This document shows, one piece after another, positions 53,641 to 62,524 of a stretch of 64,000 nucleotides of DNA. The stretch covers positions 1 through 64,000 of the forward strand of contig JAIEUA010000001.1 of NCBI GenBank assembly GCA_019744815.1. The letters run 5' to 3'. The notes beneath the pieces are model-generated. The model saw only the letters and a program-made list of their open reading frames with translations, had not been told where the DNA came from and made no database searches. A program made the translations under genes and the position numbers. The stretch's first letter is position 1, and each line of letters starts with the position of its first letter. Source of the stretch: Phycisphaerales bacterium. Its GTDB lineage: Bacteria > Planctomycetota > Phycisphaerae > Phycisphaerales > UBA1924.

Positions 53641-55038
53641 GTGCGTGCCTTGTGGATTGCCATCGTGAGCGGGACGAGCCTGAGCGGGTGCGCGTCTTAC
53701 GACGCGATGGCTCCGCGCGACGCACGCGGCGAGACGATCCGCGCCAACGCCGTGGACGCGGACGGCCGCCTGACCCTGACCGAGCTCGACCAGCTGACCT
53801 CGGTCTTTGCGGACAACTACGTGGCCCGGATGGCGACTGCGTGCGATCAGGTCATTGAGGGCACGCCGGACGCCCAGGACGTCGCCGACGCGGCGTACCT
53901 GAAGGTTGTCACCGCCGTCTCGGCGTACGACATCGCGTCGGAGCCTGACGCACTCTCGCAGCTCTTTGACCTCGTCACTCTCGTCTCGCTGCAGCACTTG
54001 GTCTGGGTCGAGGAGGGCAAGGCCGAGGAGATCTTCGACGATCACGCGGCACCGATCGTGGCGGCGTTCGAGGCGTCGAAGCAGGAGTTGCTCGACCTGG
54101 CATCCCGCGCGATGAAGCCCGAGCAGATCGAGCAGATCGTCGCCGAGACGCGTGCGTGGCGGAAGAGAAACCAGGACCTGAAGTTTGTCGCGATGATCCG
54201 ATTCGAGCAGGCCGCGGGAGAGCGGGCGCACGAGCTTGAGAAGCAGGTGCGCAGCGGCGGCGGGCTGATGGCCCCGGTCGAGAACGCGGTGGACAGCCTC
54301 GAGCGGGCACGCCGGCTTGCGGAGCGGTCGTTCTACGTCGGCAAGCGGCTGCCGATGATCATCGGCTGGCAGCTCGATCACGTCGTCAACCGCGCGATGC
54401 TGCGGAAAGAACTGACCGGCGGCCTGCAATCGCTGGAGCGCACCTCGACGCTGTCGGAATCGATCCCGGGCGAGTTGCGGGAACTCCGCAATCTGGTGCA
54501 GACCGAGCCGCGGAAGATCATCGATGAACTGGCGTCGCGGCAACAGGCGGCGGACAAGACACTGGCGACGCTGGGCGACACGATCGCCGCGGGAGCGAAG
54601 CTGGTGGACAGCGCCCAGGTCGCAGCCACGGCCGCGGACCGGACCATCGCACACGCCGAGAAGGTGTCGGCGGACCTGCGTGAGACGCTCGCCGCGGCGG
54701 ACAAGCTGCTGGTTCGGCTGGAAGCCGCGGGCCTGAGCGGGCCGAACGCTCGCGTGTCGGAGTACGCGGCACTGGCGGACAAGGTGAGCGGGATGGCGAA
54801 GGAGATCACGGCCGCCGTGAAGAGCGGCGACGATCTGATGGCCTCGGCGGCGTGGCAGAAGCGGCTGGAAGAGGTGAACGCGGCGGCGAAGGAACGCGTT
54901 CTGCAGACCTCGGCGGCGGCGGAGTCGGTGACGAACCTGGCGTTCTGGCGGGTGCTGCTGGCGATCGGGGCGCTGTTGGTTGCGGGGATGGTGTACAAGA
55001 CGTACGCGGTGTGGCTCACGAACCGCAAGGCCGTGTGA
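53641..55038 (+). CDS. Coiled-coil lipoprotein-like membrane protein
   Basis: About 465 residues. The N-terminus (RALWIAIVSGTSLSGCASYDAMAPRD) looks like a lipoprotein signal with Cys after L-S-G. The centre is helical and charged (repeat A-x-x-x-L/A heptads). A C-terminal helix (LAFWRVLLAIGALLVAGMVYKTYAVWL) would anchor it in the inner membrane. No family recognised. GGAGG sits 5 bases before GTG 53641. The next gene begins 18 bp downstream, so the pair is likely an operon. Confidence 0.65.
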   Translation: MRALWIAIVSGTSLSGCASYDAMAPRDARGETIRANAVDADGRLTLTELDQLTSVFADNYVARMATACDQVIEGTPDAQDVADAAYLKVVTAVSAYDIASEPDALSQLFDLVTLVSLQHLVWVEEGKAEEIFDDHAAPIVAAFEASKQELLDLASRAMKPEQIEQIVAETRAWRKRNQDLKFVAMIRFEQAAGERAHELEKQVRSGGGLMAPVENAVDSLERARRLAERSFYVGKRLPMIIGWQLDHVVNRAMLRKELTGGLQSLERTSTLSESIPGELRELRNLVQTEPRKIIDELASRQQAADKTLATLGDTIAAGAKLVDSAQVAATAADRTIAHAEKVSADLRETLAAADKLLVRLEAAGLSGPNARVSEYAALADKVSGMAKEITAAVKSGDDLMASAAWQKRLEEVNAAAKERVLQTSAAAESVTNLAFWRVLLAIGALLVAGMVYKTYAVWLTNRKAV

Positions 55039-55056
55039 TTCGAACAGGGGTTGGGG

Positions 55057-56583
55057 ATGACCGAGACGCTGGAGCCCATCCACACGATCCCGCTCGGGCC
55101 GACGCTGACCGGCGAGGTGGCGCGGGCGGAGTTGCAGTTCGCGGTGGAGAACGGGAAGCCGGTGCTGTACGCCGCGGTGCCGGTGTGGAACGCGACCTGG
55201 GGCCGCTGGTTTATGTGGCACGCGCCGGAGATCATGGTGGGCGTGTGGCTGGTGGTTTTGATCGTGCTGGTGTGGCGGGTGCTGCACGTCCGGCGCACGC
55301 CGCGGGAGGCGGGACGAAGGTACTGCCGCAGGTGCAACCACCAGTTGACCAAGCCGCAGTTGGCGTTTGATGAGCGCGGGCGGGTGCAATGGGCGTTTGC
55401 GGAGTCGAAGTGTCCGGAATGCGGGTATCGGTCCAAGCGGGTGCCGGTGCGGGGGCGAAAGGCGTGGGTGCGACGGCTGCCGTGGATTGTGGTGGCGTTG
55501 GTGCCGCTGTTGGTGCTGCCGCTGTTCGTGTGGATGTCCCTGGAGCAGCACCAGAACGCGGCGTTCTCACCGACGCCAACCTGGCCGATGGCGGGATTGG
55601 AACGGGCGATGGGCTCCGCGGCGCTGCAGCGCGCCATGCATCCGTCGAGCGTGGAGACGGCCGAGTTCTGGCGGATCGACCTTGAGGAGGGCCGAGTTAC
55701 GAGGCGGTACTCGGACGCGGTCGTGTCGCAGTTCACAGGCCATCCCTTTGTCGCGCCGGGTGGGAGGCTTCTGGTCGCTTCGTCTGACAACCTCAACGAA
55801 CTCGTGGTTCTCGACACCGCGACAGGTTCCTCCCGCTTCGTCTCCCATCCTCGGATGCCAAAGGGATATCCGGGGATGGTGCGAGTCGTGGGCTTCCTCG
55901 ATGCGACGCGGGCATTGATTCAGCGGCAGAGCAGTGGACGCCACGCCGACACGTGCGAACTCGACATCCTTCATCTCCCCGACGGGCCCTTCGAGACGAT
56001 CGCGACCGTGGATGTGCCTCGCCGTAGTCCGACGGACGTGCACAGATTTGTCGTCGCGCTGCGGGAGAACCGCGTGGTCTGGGTGCTTGAATCAACCTCG
56101 TTCTCGCCCGGAGGCCCGCAAGGCTCCCAGATTCGGATGCCCTTCAACGACGGGATCAGGACGCTCTCCGCCAAGGCGTTCTCGCTCGACGCCCGTTTCA
56201 GCACCGACGGATCCGCCATTGTGATCTCCGATGGCAGCACGGGACGCGAAGAAGCGTTTGACTCGATCACCGGCGAGCCGATCGCAGAACCGGGCAAACG
56301 GCTGCTCGCCCGGGCGCCGGAACATCCCACGCTCCGTGGCACGATGTTCGTTCGGGGGCTTGCGGCGGTCACCGACGATCAGCGTCCTGGGGTGAGATTC
56401 ACCTTGCCCGCGGGAACACCAACGGGGTTTCCCTTTCCCTCCATCGCGCCCGTGGGCCGCTTCGCGGTGCACACGGGTGATCGCGAGGTACGCTCGTACT
56501 GGCGCGAGATCCTCACCGGCAAGCCCACCCGACTCGAGGGCGAGATCCGCATTTTCCGGATTCCCGATCCGCCAGCGAAGTAG
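55057..56583 (+). CDS. Membrane protein with zinc-ribbon and beta-propeller-like domain
   Basis: About 508 residues. TM helix near 52-74 (EIMVGVWLVVLIVLVWRVL), then a four-cysteine ribbon C-R-R-C...C-P-E-C-G-Y (about 92-127) in a cytoplasmic loop, a second helix (LPWIVVALVPLLVLPLFVWM), and a C-terminal extracytoplasmic domain of about 340 residues with blade-like repeats (LVASSDNLNELVVLDTATGSSRFV, then DARFSTDGSAIVISDGSTGREEAFDS). Together this looks like a membrane sensor or scaffold of no recognised family. ATG 55057 with AGGGG upstream. Confidence 0.7.
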   Translation: MTETLEPIHTIPLGPTLTGEVARAELQFAVENGKPVLYAAVPVWNATWGRWFMWHAPEIMVGVWLVVLIVLVWRVLHVRRTPREAGRRYCRRCNHQLTKPQLAFDERGRVQWAFAESKCPECGYRSKRVPVRGRKAWVRRLPWIVVALVPLLVLPLFVWMSLEQHQNAAFSPTPTWPMAGLERAMGSAALQRAMHPSSVETAEFWRIDLEEGRVTRRYSDAVVSQFTGHPFVAPGGRLLVASSDNLNELVVLDTATGSSRFVSHPRMPKGYPGMVRVVGFLDATRALIQRQSSGRHADTCELDILHLPDGPFETIATVDVPRRSPTDVHRFVVALRENRVVWVLESTSFSPGGPQGSQIRMPFNDGIRTLSAKAFSLDARFSTDGSAIVISDGSTGREEAFDSITGEPIAEPGKRLLARAPEHPTLRGTMFVRGLAAVTDDQRPGVRFTLPAGTPTGFPFPSIAPVGRFAVHTGDREVRSYWREILTGKPTRLEGEIRIFRIPDPPAK

Positions 56584-56627
56584 CTCCGCGTCCCCGCCGC
56601 CTTCACACAAAAACCACCACAAACCTC

Positions 56628-56656
56628 TTTCACCGCCCCGACTTGCACGCTATCTT
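56628..56656 (+). promoter_or_regulatory. Candidate -35/-10 promoter of speA
   Basis: TTTCAC-N17-TATCTT, correct spacing, 290 bp upstream of speA. The only well-spaced pair in the window. Confidence 0.45.
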
Positions 56657-56857
56657 TTTGGTGCCGCGATTCTTCGGCCGACGGCGGCGCTGGTGGCGCT
56701 CCTCGGGTCGTTGGGTTGTTTCGGGTTGGTGGCGACGTCCGCCAACCCTCCTTCCCTCGATGCCGAGTTCGACCAGCGACGACGGAATGGGCGTTGAGCT
56801 GCCGCGGGCGATCGCACCTGTTGGAGGTTGGACGCACAGGCCACTGTGTCGACGAAG

Positions 56858-56887
56858 ACCGCGCGGGCTGAAGCCCGCGGCTCTGAG
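56858..56887. repeat. Palindromic repeat family E, single copy in the speA leader
   Basis: GCGGGCTGAAGCCCGC hairpin followed by GGCTCTGAG, matching 18098-18127. Confidence 0.85.
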
Positions 56888-56944
56888 TTGCGTTGTCCTT
56901 CTCCATCCAGCGCGCTCCCGCGCGCCATCCTTTCAAACACTCCG

Positions 56945-59023
56945 ATGGCCACTCTCACCAGCACCGGCTCGAATCTGAATCCCGCCAACGGCCCCACCGG
57001 CGGGCCCACCAACGGGACTGCCAACGGCAGCAAGTCCGTCTCCATCCAGCAGCACGAGCCCGTGCCCGTGTCGCCGCCGTTCACGGTGGCCGACGCGGAG
57101 CGGCTTTACGCCATCCGCGAGTGGGGCGGCGGGTACTTCGGCGTCAACGCCGAGGGGCACCTGTTCGTGATGCCCGAGCGCGACCCCAAGCGCCAGATCG
57201 ACCTGCACGAGGTCATCGAGGGACTCCGCGAGCGCGAGATCGGCACCCCCGTCATCATCCGCCTGCGTGACCTGCTCAAGCACCGCCTCACCGAGATCCG
57301 CGAGGCTTTCGACAACGCCATCAAGGAGCACCAGTACACCGGCACCTATTGCTGCGTGTATCCGATCAAGGTCAACCAGCAGCGCCAGCTCTGCGAAGAA
57401 GTCCGCGACTACGGCGCCCAGCTCGGTTTCGGCCTCGAGGCCGGCTCGAAGCCCGAATTGCTCGCCGTCTTGGGTCTCACCGAGAACCTGCCCGCCATGC
57501 CCGTGGTCTGCAACGGGTTCAAGGACAGCGAGTTCATTGAAACGGTCATCCTCGCCACCAAGCTCGGGCGGCACATCATCCCCGTCGTCGAGCGGTTCAC
57601 GGACCTCGAACTGATCGTCCATCACGCCAAGCGCTACGGCGTGCGCCCGCGCATCGGCATCCGGGCCAAGCCCAGCACCCAGGGCACCGGCCGCTGGGAG
57701 TCGTCGGGCGGCATGCGCTCCAAGTTCGGCCTCACCGTCTCGGAGATGCTCCACGCCCTCGACTTCCTCAAGAAGCACGACATGGCCGACTGTCTGAACA
57801 TGATCCACTTCCACATCGGGAGTCAGGTCGGAGACATCCGCAACATCAAGGCCGCGGTGAACGAGCTCTCGCACATCTACGTCGAGCTCAAGAAGCTCGG
57901 CGCCGGGCTCGACACCATCGACGTCGGCGGCGGCATGGGCATCGATTACGACGGCAGTCAGAGCGATTCGCCGTCGAGCGTCAACTACGGCGTCGCCGAG
58001 TACGCGGCGGACATCGTCTACCGCATCAAGTCCGTCTGCGACACCGCCGAACTCCCCCACCCCCGCATCCTCAGCGAGTCCGGCCGCGCCATGGTCGCTC
58101 ACTCCTCGCTGCTCATCGTCGATGTCCTGGGCAAGACCAACTTCCCCAGCGACCCCGACATGCCCGCGCTCAAGAAGCTCATGCGCGAGGAGAAGCAGAA
58201 GCCCCAGCCGATCATCGAGCTGGTGGACGCGTTCGAGATGCTGGACCAGCCGAAGGTGAACCTGGTCGAGGTGTATCACGACGCCGTGCAGGCTCGCGAC
58301 GAGGCGATGAGCCTGTTCAACCTCGGGTACATGTCCCTGAAAATGCGTGCCTCGGCGGAGCGGCTGTTCTGGGCGATCGGGCGGAAGGTGCTGATGCTGG
58401 CCCGAACCAAGGGCGAGCTGCCGGATGATCTGTCGGACCTGCCGCAGGTCTTGAGCGATATCTACTACGTGAACTTCAGCGTTTTCCAGAGCCTGCCGGA
58501 CCACTGGGCGATCGACCAGTTGTTCCCGATCTGCCCGATCCATCGGCTGAACGAGGAGCCCAATCGCCGCGCGATCTTGGCGGACATCACCTGCGACTCC
58601 GACGGCCAGGTGGACAAGTTCTGCGACAAGAAGCAGATCAGTAAGCCCGTGCTCGAGCTGCACGAACTGCACTACAAGCAGGGCGACCACAAGCCCCAGC
58701 CGTATTACCTCGGCATGTTCCTGCTCGGGGCGTACCAGGAGGTCTTGGGCGACCTGCACAACCTCTACGGCGACACGCACGTCGTGCACGTCAGCTTCGA
58801 CGACTCACCGGGCGTCGGCGACTGGGACCTCGACGAGGTCGTCGAGGGCGACACGGTGAAGGAAGTGCTGAGCTACGTGCAGTACGACCACGAGGACCTG
58901 ATCAAGTCGATGCGCCGCGACATCGAGCGTGCCGTGAAGGCGGGCACGATGAGCGTGGGCGACGGGCAGGCGCTGCTCAAGTTCTATGACCAGGGGATGG
59001 AGGGGTATACTTATCTGGAGTGA
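56945..59023 (+). CDS. speA: Biosynthetic arginine decarboxylase (SpeA)
   Basis: A 692-residue PLP enzyme. After a low-complexity N-terminal 45 residues (NPANGPTGGPTNGTANGSK) the SpeA fold begins: WGGGYFGVNAEGHLFVMPERD, the PLP lysine K142 in YCCVYPIKVNQQRQLCEEV, GLEAGSKPELLAVL, GIRAKPSTQGTGRWESSGGMRSKFGLT, IDVGGGMGIDYDG, and CHIGSQV-like MIHFHIGSQVGDIRNIK. It makes agmatine from arginine, first step of one polyamine route. The length is near that of E. coli SpeA (658). No agmatine ureohydrolase gene is nearby. Confidence 0.97.
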   Translation: MATLTSTGSNLNPANGPTGGPTNGTANGSKSVSIQQHEPVPVSPPFTVADAERLYAIREWGGGYFGVNAEGHLFVMPERDPKRQIDLHEVIEGLREREIGTPVIIRLRDLLKHRLTEIREAFDNAIKEHQYTGTYCCVYPIKVNQQRQLCEEVRDYGAQLGFGLEAGSKPELLAVLGLTENLPAMPVVCNGFKDSEFIETVILATKLGRHIIPVVERFTDLELIVHHAKRYGVRPRIGIRAKPSTQGTGRWESSGGMRSKFGLTVSEMLHALDFLKKHDMADCLNMIHFHIGSQVGDIRNIKAAVNELSHIYVELKKLGAGLDTIDVGGGMGIDYDGSQSDSPSSVNYGVAEYAADIVYRIKSVCDTAELPHPRILSESGRAMVAHSSLLIVDVLGKTNFPSDPDMPALKKLMREEKQKPQPIIELVDAFEMLDQPKVNLVEVYHDAVQARDEAMSLFNLGYMSLKMRASAERLFWAIGRKVLMLARTKGELPDDLSDLPQVLSDIYYVNFSVFQSLPDHWAIDQLFPICPIHRLNEEPNRRAILADITCDSDGQVDKFCDKKQISKPVLELHELHYKQGDHKPQPYYLGMFLLGAYQEVLGDLHNLYGDTHVVHVSFDDSPGVGDWDLDEVVEGDTVKEVLSYVQYDHEDLIKSMRRDIERAVKAGTMSVGDGQALLKFYDQGMEGYTYLE

Positions 59024-59029
59024 CGAACC

Positions 59030-59064
59030 GCAACACGCCTCACACGCGAGCGTGAGGCCGCGGT
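59030..59064. repeat. Palindromic repeat family B copy after speA
   Basis: ACGCCTCACACGCGAGCGTGAGGC: inner arms CCTCACGC-like/GCGTGAGG. Immediately after the speA stop. Confidence 0.75.
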
Positions 59065-59072
59065 GATGGGCG

Positions 59073-59738
59073 ATGAAGCAAGGGGTCTTGGGCATGGGGA
59101 TGCACGCACCGTCTCTTGAAGCACTGAATTCCGCGATACCGCAACGCCATCCGCTCTGGATGCTGGTCGGCGCGATTGTCGGCCTCGGGGCTTCGGTCGC
59201 ATCGCTGCTGCTAGCCTCGTGGCTCGTGCCTGGGGTGAGCGCCCAGATGCTCTTCTTGCCGATCTTTACTTGCTGCCTCAGCGCCTTCATGTTCCGCCGG
59301 GGCGAGAGTCTGGTGCCGATCGTGTGGCCGCTCGTTGGCTTTCCGCTGCTCGTTGCCAGTGCGCTCTACCTCGGCGGGGTCCTCCGGGCGTTGAGCCCGC
59401 CGGGCGGCTCCCCAGGTGTTTCGTACATCACTTTGGCGGTTGTCTTTGGCTCGCTCGCATACTCGCACTATGCGAAGAAGCAACCGTTCGATCTCGCCCG
59501 GATTCGGCGATCGCTTGTGACGACCTGCCTCATGGTCGGGGGAGTCATAGGGGTGTGCGTCGCGTTCACGATCGCCGCGTACGTGGCTCCCGTGCCGGCA
59601 CTTCAGGCCGCGTTGCCGATGGTTGCCGCCACGTCGTTCGCCGCGGAGCTTTCGATGACGCTGGTCGCGCTGGCTTGGTGGGCCACGATCCGTCTCTGGC
59701 CGACCGAGACCACTCGCTCGGCAGCCGCTCACTCGTGA
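59073..59738 (+). CDS. Polytopic membrane protein of unknown function
   Basis: A 221-residue protein with five to six hydrophobic helices (LWMLVGAIVGLGASVASLLLASWLV, LFLPIFTCCLSAFMF, SLVPIVWPLVGFPLLVASALYLGGVL, YITLAVVFGSLAYSHY, LVTTCLMVGGVIGVCVAFTIAAYV, FAAELSMTLVALAWWATI). No recognised family. Converges with the hybrid histidine kinase. Confidence 0.6.
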   Translation: MKQGVLGMGMHAPSLEALNSAIPQRHPLWMLVGAIVGLGASVASLLLASWLVPGVSAQMLFLPIFTCCLSAFMFRRGESLVPIVWPLVGFPLLVASALYLGGVLRALSPPGGSPGVSYITLAVVFGSLAYSHYAKKQPFDLARIRRSLVTTCLMVGGVIGVCVAFTIAAYVAPVPALQAALPMVAATSFAAELSMTLVALAWWATIRLWPTETTRSAAAHS

Positions 59739-59808
59739 ACGTGGCCGCGAGCTCGTCCTTTCGCGGCGTTCTCTCCGCGACGGACTTGAGATCACGCGGT
59801 GAACCTGA

Positions 59809-62373
59809 TCACGCCGCCGACCGGGCAGCCGGCTCGGCGTGCCGCCGCTTCTGGACGGTCGCGGAGCAGATGGCGATGAGCCGGGCGCGGTCGATCGGCT
59901 TGGTGAGGTAATCGTCGCATCCGGCGGCGAGGCATTTCACCCGGTCGCCGCTCATCGCGTGGGCGGTGAGGGCAACGATGGGCAGGGTGCCGCCGCGTGC
60001 TCGGATCTCGCCGACGGCGGCGTAGCCGTCCATCACGGGCATCTGCATGTCGGTGATGATGAGATCAAACCCGGGGTGCGGGCGGAGGGCCGACATCGGA
60101 TCGCCGTCGACGGTGAGGGCAGCGAGAAGCTCCTCGCCGTTGGAGACGATCTTGACGACGGCGCCCGCCTTGCGCAGCACGTGGGAGATGAAGCGGACGT
60201 TGTCCGGGCCGTCCTCGGCGACCAGGATGGAGACGTTGTCGAGACGGTCGGTGCGTTCCGCGGCCGGGGCGGCGATGGCGGCCAGGGACTCGACGCCGGC
60301 GACGAGGGCGATGGTGGCGCGGAAGCGGCTTCCCTTGCCCTTCTCGCTCGTGACCTCGATGGTGCCGCCGAGATGCTCGGCGAGGCGCTTGCTGATGCGG
60401 AGCCCCAGCCCGGTGCCGCCGAAGCGACGCGTGGTGGTGGCGTTGGCCTGCTCATAAGCCTGGAAGAGCCTGCCGATCTCTTCGGCGCTCATCCCGACGC
60501 CGGTGTCCACGACATCGACCTGGAGATGGACGGGTTGGGACTGATCGATGCCGATGCGCACCGTGACGCCGCCGACCTCGGTGAACTTGATGGCGTTGCC
60601 GACGAGGTTGGTCAGGATCTGGCGGAACCGGATGGGATCGCTCTGGATGACGCGTGGGAGCTCGCAGAGGAACTCGGCGTTGAGGGAGATGCCCTTGGCG
60701 GCGGCCCGCGGCGAGAGGGTCTCGATGACCTCCTGGATCACGGTCTGGGGCGAGAAGTCGATCGATTCGACGACCAGCTTGCCGGCCTCGATCTTGGAGA
60801 GATCGAGAATGTCGTTGATGAGCGCCAACAGGTGCTGGCCGTTGCGCCGGATGGTCTCCACGTGTTCCACCGATTCAGCGTCGCGGCTGCGCGAGGCCGA
60901 CTCGGCGAGCAGATCGGCGAAGCCCAGGATCGCCGTCATGGGCGTCCGGATCTCGTGGCTCATGCTGGCGAGGAACTCGCTCTTGGACTGGTTGGCGGCG
61001 CTGGCGGCCTCGCGCGCCTCGCGCAGCTCGGTGATGTCGAACTGGACGCCATCCAGATAGAGCGGCCTGTCGCCCTCGCAGATCACGCTCGCCCGCTCGT
61101 TCACCCAGCGGGTCTGGCCCGACTTGTGCATGATCCGGTACTCGATGTTGTACGCGGAGCGCTTCCCCATCGCCTCCGCCACCGCGGCCTCGATCGCGGG
61201 GATGTCGTCGGGATGGGTGATGCTGGCGCAGTCGCGGACGGCGTTGTTGATGAAGTCTGACGCGGGATAGCCCGTGAGATCCTCGATCGCGTCGCTGACG
61301 AAGAGGTTGGTCCACTTCTCGTCGCACGCGACACGGAACGCCACGCCGGGCAGGTTGTGCACCAGCGTCTCGAGCTGCTCACCCTGCTCGCGGATCTTCC
61401 GCTCGTACTGGCGCTGCGACGTGACGTCCGACTCGATGGCCATGAACCCGTTGAGCTCGCCGCGCTCGTCGAACAAAGGCTCGATCTCCATCCGGATGAT
61501 GTAGGAGCCGCCGTTCTTGTGGTAGTTCACCAGCTCGGCGGTGACGGGCTCGCCGCGTGTGACGGCCTCGCGGATCTTGGCGATCTCGGCCCGGTCCGAC
61601 AGCGGCCCCTGCAGCATTTCCCCGGGCTTGCGTCCGACGATCTCGGCGCTGGAGAATCCGGTCATGCGGGTGAACCCCTCGTTCACCCACTCCACCAGCC
61701 CGGCGCGGTCGGTGATCACGACCGCGTTGGCGGTGCGGCGTGCGATCTCCGCGAGGCGGTTGACCTCGCGGGTGCGCCGCCTCACTTCCTCTTCGAGCTC
61801 GCGGGCACGCGACTCGAGGGTCTCGCGGAGCTGGCGCTCGAGCCGATCGGCCGAGAACGCCTTCTTGAAGCGCTCGATGTTCCAGCAGAACGCCCAGCTG
61901 CACGCGTTGAGGGCCAGCAGAAAGAACGCCAGCAGGCGATACGCCGGCCAGACGAACATCAGCATCGACATGCCGTAGCCGCAGATCGCGCAGAAGAGGA
62001 AGATGCCGGCGAGCTGCACGAGCTTGGGGTTGCGATCGCTCGCCCGCTCGCCGAAGTAGGCCCGCATCCAGAAGTAGAAGATGCGGAGATACGCGACGAT
62101 GACGCCGCCGGTGAGCACCAGCAGCGTCGCGATCCAAGGCCAGTCGCTCTTGCCGTCGGCGAGCGTGAGGCAGTGGGTGCGGGGCATGTAGTGCCCGTCG
62201 CCGGTGAAGAAATCGAGCCAGGGGATGCCCACCGCGGACGGGGCGTTCGCGACCGCCGCATCGTGGCATGTCTCTTGGCCGCGGGCCGCGCCGGCGAGCG
62301 TTGCGGCGGCCACGGCCGCCATCAAGGCGGCGGTCGATCGCTTGGCGGCGAGGATTGTGCGATCGATCCACAT
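59809..62373 (-). CDS. Hybrid histidine kinase with PAS domains and receiver
   Basis: An 854-residue sensor. Signal/TM helix at 10-33, a small periplasmic loop, two more TM helices (about 82-104 and 120-150), a short coiled segment, PAS 1 (about 215-335; ANAVVITDRAGLVEWVNEGFTRMTGFSSAEIVGRKPGEMLQGP), PAS 2 (about 345-460; FVSDAIEDLTGYPASDFIN), HisKA with phospho-His near 472 (ASMSHEIRTPMTAILGFADLL), HATPase_c (N-box NLVGNAIKF, G1 DTGVGMS, F/G2 GGTGLGL) and a C-terminal receiver (VAEDGPDN, phospho-Asp near 774 in IITDMQMPVMDG, Lys in LTKPI). No cognate output gene is adjacent. ATG 62373. Confidence 0.92.
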   Translation of the reverse strand: MWIDRTILAAKRSTAALMAAVAAATLAGAARGQETCHDAAVANAPSAVGIPWLDFFTGDGHYMPRTHCLTLADGKSDWPWIATLLVLTGGVIVAYLRIFYFWMRAYFGERASDRNPKLVQLAGIFLFCAICGYGMSMLMFVWPAYRLLAFFLLALNACSWAFCWNIERFKKAFSADRLERQLRETLESRARELEEEVRRRTREVNRLAEIARRTANAVVITDRAGLVEWVNEGFTRMTGFSSAEIVGRKPGEMLQGPLSDRAEIAKIREAVTRGEPVTAELVNYHKNGGSYIIRMEIEPLFDERGELNGFMAIESDVTSQRQYERKIREQGEQLETLVHNLPGVAFRVACDEKWTNLFVSDAIEDLTGYPASDFINNAVRDCASITHPDDIPAIEAAVAEAMGKRSAYNIEYRIMHKSGQTRWVNERASVICEGDRPLYLDGVQFDITELREAREAASAANQSKSEFLASMSHEIRTPMTAILGFADLLAESASRSRDAESVEHVETIRRNGQHLLALINDILDLSKIEAGKLVVESIDFSPQTVIQEVIETLSPRAAAKGISLNAEFLCELPRVIQSDPIRFRQILTNLVGNAIKFTEVGGVTVRIGIDQSQPVHLQVDVVDTGVGMSAEEIGRLFQAYEQANATTTRRFGGTGLGLRISKRLAEHLGGTIEVTSEKGKGSRFRATIALVAGVESLAAIAAPAAERTDRLDNVSILVAEDGPDNVRFISHVLRKAGAVVKIVSNGEELLAALTVDGDPMSALRPHPGFDLIITDMQMPVMDGYAAVGEIRARGGTLPIVALTAHAMSGDRVKCLAAGCDDYLTKPIDRARLIAICSATVQKRRHAEPAARSAA

Positions 62374-62524
62374 ACTCCGACCCTCCGTGCAGCCCCGAGT
62401 CCCGCACGCCTATCGGATGTCTGGAGGGAGGAATCTCTCGGAAGTTCGGAACAGCCGGTCCCAGGACAGCCGCAGGCAACATTGCTGACCGGAGGTCACC
62501 AGCTTGCCCATCTTGCCAGGCGGT

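Larger units (their letters stand above)
56584..56944. other. speA upstream region with promoter and E repeat
   Basis: Contains TTTCAC (56628-56633), 17 bp, TATCTT (56651-56656), followed by a long leader and the family E repeat GCGCGGGCTGAAGCCCGCGG (about 56861-56880) 60 bp before ATG 56945. No ORF in the leader is credible. Confidence 0.55.

Noticed and set aside
56643..56978. A 111-residue frame in the speA leader.
   Set aside because: Arg/Trp-rich, no ribosome site and crossing a palindromic repeat and the speA start.
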